64,000 nucleotides of DNA from Hydractinia symbiolongicarpus (GCF_029227915.1 NC_079880.1:26283501-26347500), one strand, 5' to 3'; shown: positions 37,676 to 50,236, numbered from the stretch's first letter. Notes: generated by a model not told the origin, from the letters alone. Translations and numbers: made by a program.

Positions 37676-40253
37676 CTGTGGGACCAATCCTAGCCGTTAG
37701 CGCGCGCTGAAGAAATAGAAATATTTTCAAAAAGTGCATTTCATTGACCTTCTAGCGGTATCAAGGCGTTTGAGTTACAACGGTTGCGTCACATATTCTT
37801 ACCAACATGCATTAAGCGATATTTTTCCGATATTACTAGGTTGCATCGCTTTCAACAGTGAGGCAATTGACTGTGGGACTTAATTGAACTGCTTTGGACT
37901 TTGACCTTAAAAATCTGATAAATGAGACAATTGAACTCCAAGAAATAATATTCTTCTTAATTTGACATGATTGCTTGAACTCAACAATTACACTGGGGGC
38001 TGTGGTAGCGCTTCATTTAAAAATTTAGATAAATAAGTCATTTTTTACTGTGGGACCAATCCTAGACGTTAGTGCGCGCTGAAGAAGTAGAAATATTTTT
38101 AAAAAGAGCATTTCATCGACTTTCTAGCGGTATCAATCCGTTTGAGTTACAACCGTTGCGTCAAGTATTCATACCAACATGTATTTAGAGATTTGTTTCC
38201 GATACTACTAGGTTGCATAGCTTCTAACAGAGAAACGATTGACTGTGGGACTTAATTGAACTTACTTTAGACTTTGACCTTTTAAATGTGATAAATAAGA
38301 CAACTTGACTCCAAGAAATAACATTCTTCTTAATTTGACATGATTGCTTGAACTCAGCGATTACACTGGGCGCTGTTGTAGCGTTTCATTTAAAAATTTA
38401 GCTAAATAAGTCATTTTTTACTGTGGGACCAATCCTAGCCGTTAGCGCGCGCTGAAGAAATAGTAACATTTTCAAAAAGTGCATTTCATTGACCTTCTAG
38501 CGGTATCAAGCCGTTTGAGTTACAACGGTTGCGTCACATATTCGTACCAACATGCATTAAGCGATATTTTTCGGATATTACTACGTTGCATCGCTTGTAA
38601 CAGTGAAGCTATTGACTGTGGGACTTAATTAAACTGCTTTGGACTTTGACCTTAAAAATCTGATAAATGAGACAATTGAACTCCAAGAAATAATATTCTT
38701 CTTAATTTGACATGATTGCTTGAACTCAACGATTACACTGGGGGCTGTGGTAGCACTTCATCTAAAAATTTAGATAAATAAGTCATTTTTACTGTGGGAC
38801 CAATCCTAGCCGTTATCGCGCACTGAGGAAATAGAGACAGTTTCAAAAACTATAATTCATTGAGTTTCTAACGGTATCAGTCCGTTTGAGTTACAATCGT
38901 TGCGTCAAGTATTTTTACAACATGTATTTAGAGATTTGTTTCCCATATTACTAGGTTGCATAGCTTCTAAAAGAGAAACGATTGACTGTGGGACTTAATT
39001 GAACTTACTTTAGACTTTGACCTTTTAAATGTGATAAATAAGACAACTTGACTCCAAGAAATAACATTCTTCTTAATTTGACATGATTGCTTGAACTCAG
39101 CGATTACACTGGGCGCTGTGGTAGCGCTTCATTTAAAAATTTAGATAAATAAGTCATTTTTTACTGTGGGACAAATCGTAGCCGTTAGCGCGCGCTGAAG
39201 AAAGAGAAACATTTTCAAAAAGTGCATTTCATTGTCCTTCTAGCGGTATCAAGCCGTTTGAGTTACAACGGTTGCGTCACATATTCGTACCAACATGCAT
39301 TAAGCGATATCTTTCCAATATTACTAGGTTGCATCGCTTTTAACAGTGAAACGATTGACTGTGGGACTTAATTGAACTGCTTTGGACTTTGACCTTAAAA
39401 ATCTGCTAAATGAGACAATTGAACGCCAAGAAATAATACTCTTCTTAACTTGACATGATTGCTGGTAAACAGCGATTACATTGGGCGTTGTGGTAGCGCT
39501 TCATTTAAAATTTTAGATAAATAAGCCTTTTTTATACTGTGGGACCAATCCTAGACAGTTTCAAAAACTATAATTCATTGAGTTTCTAACGGTATCAGTC
39601 CGTTTGAGTTACAATGGTTGCGTCAAGTATTTGTACAAACATGTATTTAGAGATTTGTTTCCCATATTACTAGGTTGCATAGCTTCTAACAGAGAAACGA
39701 TTGACTGTGGGACTTAATTGAACTTACTTTAGACTTTGACCTTTTAAATGTGATAAATAAGACAACTTGACTCCAAGAAATAACATTTTTCTTAATTTGA
39801 CATGATTGCTTGAACTCAGCGATTACTCTGGGCGCTGTGGTAGCGTTTCATTTAAAAATTTAGATAAATAAGTCATTTTTTACTGTGGGACCAATCCTAG
39901 CCGTTAGCGCGCGCTGAAGAAATAGTAACATTTTCAAAAAGTGCATTTCATTGACCTTCTAGCGGTATCAAGCCGTTTGAGTTACAACGGTTGCGTCACA
40001 TATTCGTACCAACATGCATTAAGCGATATTTATCGGATATTACTAGGTTGCATCGCTTGTAACAGTGAAGCTATTGACTGTGGGACTTAATTGAACTGCT
40101 TTGGACTTTGACCTTAAAAATCTGATAAATGAGACAATTGAACTCCAAGAAATAATATTCTTCTTAATTTGACATGATTGCTTGAACTCAACGATTACAC
40201 TGGGGGCTGTGGTAGCACTTCATTTAAAAATTTAGATAAATAAGTCATTTTTA
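37676..40253. repeat. 7-monomer higher-order unit, 2578 bp, copy 2
   Basis: Monomers start at 37676, 38048, 38421, 38792, 39164, 39537 (346 bp) and 39883. Each matches copy 1 at -2579 or -2580 bp with scattered single-base changes (for example ATTTTTACCAAC against ATTTTTACAAC at about 38920). The last two monomers also form the start of the next, overlapping higher-order pattern. Confidence 0.93.
39537..39882. repeat. 346-bp monomer (25-bp deletion class), copy 2
   Basis: It has the same TAG-bounded deletion as at 36958, with the joint at about 39552-39555. It is the exact counterpart in the second 7-monomer unit. Confidence 0.9.
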
Positions 40254-41743
40254 CTGTGGGACCAATCCTAGCCGTTATCGCGCACTGAGGAAATAGAGAC
40301 AGTTTCAAAAACTATAATTCATTGAGTTTCTAACGGTATCAGTCCGTTTGAGTTACAATCGTTGCGTCAAGTATTTTTACCAACATGTATTTAGAGATTT
40401 GTTTCCCATATTACTAGGTTGCATAGCTTCTAACAGAGAAACGATTGACTGTGGGACTTAATTGAACTTACCTCAGACTTTGACCTTTTAAATGTGATAA
40501 ATGAGACAACTTGACTCCAAGAAATAACATTTTTCTTAATTTGACATGATACGTTGAACTCAGCGATAACACTGGGCGCTGTGGTAGCGCTTCATTTAAA
40601 AATTTAGATAAATAAGTCATTTTTTACTGTGGGACCAATCCTAGCCGTTAGCGCGCGCTGAAGAAATAGAAACATTTTCAAAAAGTGCATTTCATTGACC
40701 TTCTAGCGGTATCAAACCGTTTGAGTTACAACGGTTGCGTCACATATTCGTACCAACATGCATTAAGCGATATTTTTCCGATATTACTAGGTTGCATCGC
40801 TTTTAACAGTGAAACGATTGACTGTGGGACTTAATTGAACTGCTTTGGATTTTGACCTTAAAAATCTGATAAATGAGACAATTGAACTACAAGAAATAAT
40901 ATTCTTCTTAATTTGACATGATTGCTTGAACTCAACGATTACACTGGGGGCTGTGGTAGCGCTTCATTTAAAAATTTAGATAAATAAGTCGTTTTTACTG
41001 TGGGACCAATCCTAGCCGTTATCGCGCACTGAGGAAATAGAGACAGTTTCAAAAACTATAATTCATTGAGTTTCTAACGGTATCAATCCGTTTGAGTTAC
41101 GATGGTTGCGTCAAGTATTCGTACCAACATGTATTTAGAGATTTTTTTCCCATATTACTAGGTTGCATAGCTTCTAACAGAGAAACGATTGACTGTGGGA
41201 CTTAATTGAACTTACTTTAGACTTTGACCTTTTAAATGTGATAAATAAGACAACTTGACTCCAAGAAATAACATACTTCTTAATTTGACATGATTGTTTG
41301 AACTCAGCGATTACACTGGGCGCTGTGGTAGCGCTTCATTTAAAAATTTAGATAAATAAGTCATTTTTTACTGTGGGACCAATCGTAGCCGTTAGCGCGC
41401 GCTGAAGAAAGAGAAACATTTTCAAAAAGTGCATTTCATTGTCCTTCTAGCGGTATGAAGCCGTTTGAGTTACAACGGTTGCGTCACATATTCGTACCAA
41501 CATGCATTAAGCGATATTTTTCCGGTATTACTAGGTTTCATCGCTTTTAACAGTGAAGCGATTGACTGTGGGACTTAATTGAACTGCTTTGGACTTTGAC
41601 CTTAAAAATCTTATAAATGAGACAATTGAACTCCAAGAAATAATACTCTTCTTAACTTGACATGATTGCTGGTAAACAGCGATTACATTGGGCGTTGTGG
41701 TAGCGCTTCATTTAAAATTTTAGATAAATAAGCCTTTTTTATA
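39537..41743. repeat. 6-monomer unit, 2207 bp
   Basis: Monomers start at 39537 (346 bp), 39883, 40254, 40627, 40998 and 41371. Landmarks in order: the deletion joint CCTAGACAG at 39551, GTAACAGTGAAGCTATTG, GATACGTTGAACTCAGCG at 40548, GTCGTTTTTACTG, GTTACGATGG, and CATTGTCCTTCTAGCGG with GGTATGAAGCC. The unit recurs in shortened and lengthened form to the right. Confidence 0.92.
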
Positions 41744-42089
41744 CTGTGGGACCAATCCTAGACAGTTTCAAAAACTATAATTCATTGAGTTTCTAACGGT
41801 ATCAGTCCGTTTGAGTTACAATCGTTGCGTCAAGTATTTTTACCAACATGTATTTAGAGATTTGTTTCCCATATTACTAGGTTGCATAGCTTCTAACAGA
41901 GAAACGATTGACTGTGGGACTTAATTGAACTTACCTCAGACTTTGACCTTTTAAATGTGATAAATGAGACAACTTGACTCCAAGAAATAACATTTTTCTT
42001 AATTTGACATGATACGTTGAACTCAGCGATAACACTGGGCGCTGTGGTAGCGCTTCATTTAAAAATTTAGATAAATAAGTCATTTTTTA
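41744..42089. repeat. 346-bp monomer (25-bp deletion class), copy 3, chimeric
   Basis: It has the same TAG-bounded 25-bp deletion. From GAGTTACAATCG with ATTTTTACC onward it matches the monomer at 40254 (ACTTACCTCAGACTTTG, GATACGTTG), not its 346-bp relatives. It therefore marks the exchange that removed two monomers. Confidence 0.9.
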
Positions 42090-42782
42090 CTGTGGGACCA
42101 ATCCTAGCCGTTAGCACGCGCTGAAGAAATAGAAACATTTTCAAAAAGTGCATTTCATTGACCTTCTAGCGGTATCAAGCCGTTTGAGTTACAACGGTTG
42201 CGTCACATATTCGTACCAACAAGCATTAAGCGATATTTTTCCGATATTACTAGGTTGCATCGCTTTTAACAGTGAAACGATTGACTGTGGGACTTAATTG
42301 AACTGCTTTGGATTTTGACCTTAAAAATCTGATAAATGAGACAATTGAACTACAAGAAATAATATTCTTCTTAATTTGACATGATTGCTTGAACTCAACG
42401 ATTACACTGGGGGCTGTGGTAGCGCTTCATTTAAAAATTTAGATAAATAAGTCGTTTTTACTGTGGGACCAATCCTAGCCGTTATCGCGCACTGAGGAAA
42501 TAGAGACAGTTTCAAAAACTATAATTCATTGAGTTTCTAACGGTATCAATCCGTTTGAGTTACGATGGTTGCGTCAAGTATTCGTACCAACATGTATTTA
42601 GAGATTTTTTTCCCATATTACTAGGTTGCATAGCTTCTAACAGAGAAACGATTGACTGTGGGACTTAATTGAACTTACTTTAGACTTTGACCTTTTAAAT
42701 GTGATAAATAAGACAACTTGACTCCAAGAAATAACATTCTTCTTAATTTGACATGATTGTTTGAACTCAGCGATTACACTGG

Positions 42783-42797
42783 GCGCTGTGGTAGCGC
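42783..42797. other. Representative monomer hairpin (GCGCT-N5-AGCGC)
   Basis: Near the 3' end of most monomers lies a five-base inverted repeat, GCGCT and AGCGC, around a five-base spacer (GTGGT, GTGAT or TATGG-like). One clear copy is at these positions. The stem extends to six bases where the text reads GGCGCT-GAGTT-AGCGCC (48338-48354). Many monomers have a mismatch (GGGCT or GCACT left arm) or a G-U type pair (GCGTT, GTGCT). No role is known. Confidence 0.6.
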
Positions 42798-43206
42798 TTC
42801 ATTTAAAAATTTAGATAAATAAGTCATTTTTTACTGTGGGACCAATCGTAGTCGTTAGCGCGCGCTGAAGAAAGAGAAACATTTTCAAAAAGTGCATTTC
42901 ATTGTCCTTCTAGCGGTATGAAGCCGTTTGAGTTACAACGGTTGCGTCACATATTCGTACCAACATGCATTAAGCGATATTTTTCCGGTATTACTAGGTT
43001 TCATCGCTTTTAACAGTGAAGCGATTGACTGTGGGACTTAATTGAACTGCTTTGGACTTTGACCTTAAAAATCTTATAAATGAGACAATTGAACTCCAAG
43101 AAATAATACTCTTCTTAACTTGACATGATTGCTGGTAAACAGCGATTACATTGGGCGTTGTGGTAGCGCTTCATTTAAAATTTTAGATGAATAAGCCTTT
43201 TTTATA

Positions 43207-43552
43207 CTGTGGGACCAATCCTAGACAGTTTCAAAAACTATAATTCATTGAGTTTCTAACGGTATCAGTCCGTTTGAGTTACAATGGTTGCGTCAAGTAT
43301 TTGTACCAACATGTATTTAGAGATTTGTTTCCCATATTACTAGGTTGCATAGCTTCTAACAGAGAAACGATTGACTGTGGGACTTAATTGAACTTACTTT
43401 AGACTTTGACCTTTTAAATGTGATAAATAAGACAACTTGACTCCAAAAAATAACATTTTTCCTAATTTGACATGATTGCTTGAACTCAGCGATTACTCTG
43501 GGCGCTGTGGTAGCGTTTCATTTAAAAATTTAGATAAATAAGTCATTTTTTA
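43207..43552. repeat. 346-bp monomer (25-bp deletion class), copy 4
   Basis: It has the same TAG-bounded deletion, with the joint at about 43222-43225. Its 3' part matches the copies at 36958 and 39537 (GATTACTCTGGGCGC). Confidence 0.9.
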
Positions 43553-45040
43553 CTGTGGGACCAATCCTAGCCGTTAGCGCGCGCTGAAGAAATAGTAACA
43601 TTTTCAAAAAGTGCATTTCATTGACCTTCTAGCGGTATCAAGCCGTTTGAGTTACAACGGTTGCGTCACATATTCGTACCAACATGCATTAAGCGATATT
43701 TATCGGATATTACTAGGTTGCATCGCTTGTAACAGTGAAGCTATTGACTGTGGGACTTAATTGAACTGCTTTGGACTTTGACTTTAAAAATCTGATAAAT
43801 GAGACAATTGAACTCCAAGAAATAATATTCTTCTTAATTTGACATGATTGCTTGAACTCAACGATTACACTGGGGGCTGTGGTAGCACTTCATTTAAAAA
43901 TTTAGATAAATAAGTCATTTTTACTGTGGGACCAATCCTAGCCGTTATCGCGCACTGAGGAAATAGAGACAGTTTCAAAAACTATAATTCATTGAGTTTC
44001 TAACGGTATCAGTCCGTTTGAGTTACAATCGTTGCGTCAAGTATTTTTACCAACATGTATTTAGAGATTTGTTTCCCATATTACTAGGTTGCATAGCTTC
44101 TAACAGAGAAACGATTGACTGTGGGACTTAATTGAACTTACCTCAGACTTTGACCTTTTAAATGTGATAAATGAGACAACTTGACTCCAAGAAATAACAT
44201 TTTTCTTAATTTGACATGATACGTTGAACTCAGCGATAACACTGGGCGCTGTGGTAGCGCTTCATTTAAAAATTTAGATAAATAAGTCATTTTTTACTGT
44301 GGGACCAATCCTAGCCGTTAGCGCGCGCTGAAGAAATAGAAACATTTTCAAAAAGTGCATTTCATTGACCTTCTAGCGGTATCAAGCCGTTTGAGTTACA
44401 ACGGTTGCGTCACATATTCGTACCAACATGCATTAAGCGATATTTTTCCGATATTACTAGGTTGCATCGCTTTTAACAGTGAAACGATTGACTGTGGGAC
44501 TTAATTGAACTGCTTTGGATTTTGACCTTAAAAATCTGATAAATGAGACAATTGAACTACAAGAAATAATATTCTTCTTAATTTGACATGATTGCTTGAA
44601 CCCAACGATTACACTGGGGGCTGTGGTAGCGCTTCATTTAAAAATTTAGATAAATAAGTCGTTTTTACTGTGGGACCAATCCTAGCCGTTATCGCGCACT
44701 GAGGAAATAGAGACAGTTTCAAAAACTATAAATCATTGAGTTTCTAACGGTATCAATCCGTTTGAGTTACGATGGTTGCGTCAAGTATTCGTACCAACAT
44801 GTATTTAGAGATTTTTTTCCCATATTACTAGGTTGCATAGCTTCTAACAGAGAAACGATTGACTGTGGGACTTAATTGAACTTACTTTAGACTTTGACCT
44901 TTTAAATGTGATAAATAAGACAACTTGACTCCAAGAAATAACATTCTTCTTAATTTGACATGATTGTTTGAACTCAGCGATTACACTGGGCGCTGTGGTA
45001 GCGCTTCATTTAAAAATTTAGATAAATAAGTCATTTTTTA

Positions 45041-45411
45041 CTGTGGGACCAATCGTAGCCGTTAGCGCGCGCTGAAGAAAGAGAAACATTTTCAAAAAGT
45101 GCATTTCATTGTCCTTCTAGCGGTATGAAGCCGTTTGAGTTACAACGGTTGCGTCACATATTCGTACCAACATGCATTAGGCGATATTTTTCCGATATTA
45201 CTAGGTTTCATCGCTTTTAACAGTGAAACAATTGACTGTGGGACTTAATTGAACTGCTTTGGATTTTGACCTTAAAAATCTGATAAATGAGACAATTGAA
45301 CTACAAGAAATAATATTCTTCCTAATTTGACATGATTGCTTGAACTCAACGATTACACTGGGGGCTGTGGTAGCGCTTCATTTAAAAATTTAGATAAATA
45401 AGTCGTTTTTA
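45041..45411. repeat. Chimeric monomer at a dimer insertion
   Basis: The 5' half carries CATTGTCCTTCTAGCGG, GGTATGAAGCC and AGGTTTCATCGC. After GACTGTGGGACTTAATT it carries GCTTTGGATTTTGACC and ATTCTTCCTAATTTG, like 44297. It sits exactly where two extra monomers appear. Confidence 0.87.
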
Positions 45412-46156
45412 CTGTGGGACCAATCCTAGCCGTTATCGCGCACTGAGGAAATAGAGACAGTTTCAAAAACTATAATTCATTGAGTTTCTAACGGTATCAA
45501 TCCGTTTGAGTTACGATGGTTGCGTCAAGTATTCGTACCAACATGTATTTAGAGATTTTTTTCCCATATTACTAGGTTGCATAGCTTCTAACAGAGAAAC
45601 GATTGACTGTGGGACTTAATTGAACTTACTTTAGACTTTGACCTTTTAAATGTGATAAATAAGACAACTTGACTCCAAGAAATAACATTCTTCTTAATTT
45701 GACATGATTGTTTGAACTCAGCGATTACACTGGGCGCTGTGGTAGCGCTTCATTTAAAAATTTAGATAAATAAGTCATTTTTTACTGTGGGACCAATCGT
45801 AGCCGTTAGCGCGCGCTGAAGAAAGAGAAACATTTTCAAAAAGTGCATTTCATTGTCCTTCTAGCGGTATGAAGCCGTTTGAGTTACAACGGTTGCGTCA
45901 CATATTCGTACCAACATGCATTAGGCGATATTTTTCCGATATTACTAGGTTTCATCGCTTTTAACAGTGAAGCGATTGACTGTGGGACTTAATTGAACTG
46001 CTTTGGACTTTGACCTTAAAAATCTGAGAAATGAGACAATTGAACTCCAAGAAATAATACTCTTCTTAACTTGACATGATTGCTGGTAAACAGCGATTAC
46101 ATTGGGCGTTGTGGTAGCGCTTCATTTAAAATTTTAGATAAATAAGCCTTTTTTTA

Positions 46157-48016
46157 CTGTGGGACCAATCCTAGCCGTTAGCGCGCTGAAGAAATAGAGA
46201 CAATTTCAAAAACTACATTTTATTATCTCTCTACCAGTATTCGTCCGTTTGAGGTACAGCGGGTGCGTCATATATTTGTAGCAACATGTATTTAGAGATT
46301 TGTTTCCGATATTTTTTGGTTTCATAGCTCTTAACAGTGAAACGATTGACTGTGGGTCTTAATTGATCTGATTTTAGACTTTGAACTTATAAATGTGATA
46401 AATGAGACAATTGTTCTCCAAGAAATAACATTCTTCTTAATTTGACATGATTGCTTGAACTCAACGATTACACTGGGCACTATGATAGCGCTTTATTAAG
46501 AAATGTACTTAAATAAGACAATTTTTACTGTGGGACCAATACTTCCCGTTAGCTCGCGCTGAAGCAATAGAGACAGTTTAAAAAACTAGATTTCATTGAC
46601 TTTCTAACGGTATCAATCCGTTTGAGTTACAACGGTTGTGTCAAGTATTCATACCAACATGTATTTAGAGATTTGTTTCCGATACTACTAGGTTGCATAG
46701 CTTTTAACAGAGAGACGGTTGACTGCGGGACTTAATTGAGCTTACTTTAGACTTTGACCTTTTAAATGTGATAAATGAGACAACTTGACTCCAGGAAATA
46801 ACATACTTCTTAATTTGACATGATTGCTTGAACTCAGCGATTACACTGGGCGCTGTGGTAGCGCCTCATTTAAAAATTTAGATAAATAAGTCATTTTTTT
46901 ACTGTGGGACCAATCCTAGCAATTAGTGCGCGCTGAAGAAATAGAAACATTTTCAAAAAGTGCATTTTATTGACCTTCTAGCAGTATCAATCCGTTTTAG
47001 TTACAACTGTTGCGTCAAGTATTTATACCAACATGTATTTAGAGATTTGTTTCCGATACTTCTAGGTTACATAGCTTTTAACAGAGAAACGGTTGACTGC
47101 AGGACTTAATTGAGCTTACTTTAGACTTGACCTTATAAATTTGATAAATGAGACAATTGGACTCATAGAAATAGCATTTTTCTTAATTTGACATGATTAC
47201 TGGAACTGGGCGATTACACTGGGCGTTATGGTAGCGCTTCATATAAAAATTTAGATAAATAAGTCATTTTTACTGTGGGACCAATCCTAGCAGTTATCGC
47301 GGGCTGAGGAAATAGAGACAGTTTCAAAAACTATATTTCATTGAGTTTCTAACAGTATCAGTCCGTTTGAGTTACAAAGGTTGCGTCAAGTATTCGTACC
47401 AACATGTATTTAGAGATTTGTTTCCGATACTACTAGGTTGCATAGCTTTTAACAGAAAAACGATTGACTGCAGGACTTAATTGAGGTTATTTTAGACTTT
47501 GATCTTACAAATGTGATAAATGAGACAATTGGACTCCAAGAAATAACAATCTTCTTAATTTAACATGATTACTGGAACTCGGCGATTATACTGGGCGCTA
47601 AGGTAGCGCTTCATATAAGAAATTAGATAAATAAGTCATTTTTACTGTGAGACCAATCCTAGCCGTTATCGCGCACTGAGGAAATAGAGACAGTTTCAAA
47701 AACTATAATTCATTGAGTTTCTAACGGTATCAGTCCGTTTGAGTTACAATGGTTGCGTCAAGTATTCGTGCCAACATGTATTTAGAGATTTGTTTTCCAT
47801 ATTACTAGGTTGCATATCTTTTAACAGAGAAACGATTGACTGTGGGACTTAATTGAACTTACTTTAGACTTTGACCTTTTAAATGTGATAAATGAGACAA
47901 CTTGACTCCAAGAAATAATATTCTTCTTAATTTGACATGATTGCTTGAACTCAACGATCACACTGGGGGCTGTGGTAGCGCTTCATTTAAAAATTTAGAT
48001 AAATAAGTCATTTTTA
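46157..48016. repeat. Mixed monomers following the alternating block
   Basis: Monomers start at 46157, 46528, 46902, 47273 and 47645. The first (46157-46527) is a chimera: its 5' half is the CTCTCTACCAG, TTGGTTTCATAGC subtype of the 356-bp class without the 15-bp loss, and from AGTGAAACGATTGACTG it becomes the GGGTCTTAATTGATCTG class III type. The monomer at 46528 begins CCAATACTTCCCGTTAGC, a subtype that becomes frequent further right. Class II dominates from here on. Confidence 0.87.
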
Positions 48017-49508
48017 CTGTGAGACCAATCCTAGCCGTTATCGCGCACTGAGGAAATAGAGACAGTTTCAAAAACTATAATTCATTGAGTTTCTAACGGT
48101 GTCAGTCCGTTTGAGTTACAATGGTTGCGTCAAGTATTCGTGCCAACATGTATTTAGAGATTTGTTTTCCATATTACTAGGTTGCATAGCTTTTAACAGA
48201 GAAACGATTGACTGTGGGACTTAATTGAACTTACTTTAGACTTTGACCTTTTAAATGTGATAAATGAGACAACTTGACTCCACGAAATAACATTCTTCTT
48301 AATTTGACATGATTGCTTCAACTCAGCGATTACACTGGGCGCTGAGTTAGCGCCTCATTTAAAAATTTAGATAAATAAGTCATTTTTTTACTGTGGGACC
48401 ATTCCTAGCCGTTAGTGCGCGCTGAAGAAATAGAAACATTTCCAAAAAGTGCATTTCATTGACCTTCTAGCAGTATCAATCCGTTTTAGTTGCAACGGTT
48501 GCGTCAAGTATTCATACCAACATGTATTTAGAGATTTGTTTCCGATACTTCTAGGTTACATATCTTTTAACAGAGAAACGGTTGACTGCGGGACTTAATT
48601 GAGCTTACTTTAGACTTGACCTTATAAATGTGATAAATGAGACAATTGGACTCCTAGAAATAACATACTTCTTAATTTGACATGATTGCTTGAACTCAGC
48701 GATTACACTGGGCGCTGTGGTAGCGCCTCATTTAAAAATTTAGATAAATAAGTCATTTTTTTACTGTGAGACCAATCCTAGCAATTAGTGCGCGCTGAAG
48801 AAATAGAAACATTTTCAAAAGGTGCATTTCATTGACCTTCTAGCAGTATCAATCCGTTTTAGTTACAACGGTTGCGTCAAGTATTCATACCAACATGTAT
48901 TTAGAGATTTGTTTCCGATACTTCTAGGTTACATAGCTTTTAACAGAGAAACGGTTGACTGCGGGACTTAATTGAGCTTACTTTAGACTTGACCTTATAA
49001 ATGTGATAAATGAGACAATTGGACTCATAGAAATAACATTCTTCTTAATTTGACATGATTGCTTCAACTCAGCGATTACACTGGGCGCTGAGTTAGCGCC
49101 TCATTTAAAAATTTAGATAAATAAGTCATTTTTTTACTGTGGGACCATTCCTAGCCGTTAGTGCGCGCTGAAGAAATAGAAACATTTCCAAAAAGTGCAT
49201 TTCATTGACCTTCTAGCAGTATCAATCCGTTTTAGTTGCAACGGTTGCGTCAAGTATTCATACCAACATGTATTTAGAGATTTGTTTCCGATACTTCTAG
49301 GTTACATATCTTTTAACAGAGAAACGGTTGACTGCGGGACTTAATTGAGCTTACTTTAGACTTGACCTTATAAATGTGATAAATGAGACAATTGGACTCC
49401 TAGAAATAACATTTTTCTTAATTTGACATGATTGCTTGAACTCAGCGATTACACTGGGCGCTGTGGTAGCGCTTCATTTAAAAATTTAGATAAATAAGTC
49501 ATTTTTTA
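48017..49508. repeat. Dimer duplication, offset 746 bp
   Basis: Monomers start at 48017, 48391, 48764 and 49137. The stretch from the 3' part of 48017 through 48391 recurs 746 bp later. It includes GCTTCAACTCAGCG, GGGCGCTGAGTTAGCGCC, ACCATTCCTAGCC, AACATTTCCAAAAAG and GTTACATATC. The 5' halves of 48017 and 48764 belong to different subtypes, so the duplicated segment starts inside a monomer at about 48300. Confidence 0.89.
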
Positions 49509-49880
49509 CTGTGGGACCAATCGTAGCCGTTAGCGCGCGCTGAAGAAAGAGAAACATTTTCAAAAAGTGCATTTCATTGTCCTTCTAGCGGTATCAAGCC
49601 GTTTGAGTTACAACGCTTGCGTCACATATTCGTACCAACATGCATTAAGCGATATTTTTCCGATATTACTAGGTTTCATCGCTTTTAACAGTGAAGCGAT
49701 TGACTGTGGGACTTAATTGAACTGCTTTGGACTTTGACCTTAAAAATCTGATAAATGAGACAATTGAACTCCAAGAAATAATACTCTTCTTAACTTGACA
49801 TGATTGCTGGTAAACAGCGATTACATTGGGCGTTGTGGTAGCGCTTCATTTAAAATTTTAGATAAATAAGCCTTTCTTTA

Positions 49881-50236
49881 CTGTGGGACCAATCCTAGCC
49901 GTTAGCGCGCTGAAAAAATAGAGACAATTTCAAAAACTACATTTTATTGTCTCTCTAGCAGTATTCGTCCGATTGAGGTACAGCGGTTGCGTCATATATT
50001 TGTACCAACATGTATTTAGAGATTTGTTTCCGATATTTTTTGGTTTCATAGCTTTTAACCGGGAAATGATTGACTGTAGGACTTAATTGAACTTACTTTA
50101 AGTGTGATAAATGAGACAATTGAACTCCAATAAATAACATTCCTCTTAATTTGACCTTATTTCTTGAACTCAACGATTACACTGGGTGCTGTGGTAGCGC
50201 TTTATATAATAATGTAGATAAATATGTCATTTTTTA
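49881..50236. repeat. 356-bp monomer (15-bp deletion class), copy 4
   Basis: ACTTACTTTAAGTGTGATAA shows the same 15-bp loss as at 22121, 24337 and 26926. It lies more than 22 kb from the nearest other member. Further private changes (TTTTAACCGGGAAATG, TTGACCTTATTTCTTG) indicate longer separate evolution. Confidence 0.87.

Larger units (their letters stand above)
41744..43206. repeat. Same unit shortened to 4 monomers, 1463 bp
   Basis: Monomers start at 41744 (346 bp), 42090, 42461 and 42834. The distance from the CCTAGACAG joint to the GATACGTTGAAC marker is 253 bp here, but 997 bp in the units on either side, so 744 bp (two monomers) are missing. Monomer 41744-42089 is a fusion: its 5' end is the deletion-class monomer and its 3' part is the monomer with GATACGTTG. 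Confidence 0.93.
43207..46156. repeat. Same unit lengthened to 8 monomers, 2950 bp
   Basis: Monomers start at 43207 (346 bp), 43553, 43924, 44297, 44668, 45041, 45412 and 45785. The first five match the 6-monomer unit. Monomer 45041 begins like the unit's last monomer (CATTGTCCTTCTAGCGG, GGTATGAAGCC) but switches to the sequence of 44297 (GGATTTTGACC, CTACAAGAAATAATATTC). Then 45412 repeats 44668 and 45785 closes the unit. The net result is a gain of one dimer relative to six monomers. Confidence 0.92.

Noticed and set aside
39537-46156. Assembly collapse or duplication as the cause of the 6/4/8-monomer pattern
   Set aside because: It cannot be excluded from sequence alone, but the copies carry different point variants and distinct chimeric monomers at the change points, which simple duplicate placement would not create. 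Raw reads would decide.
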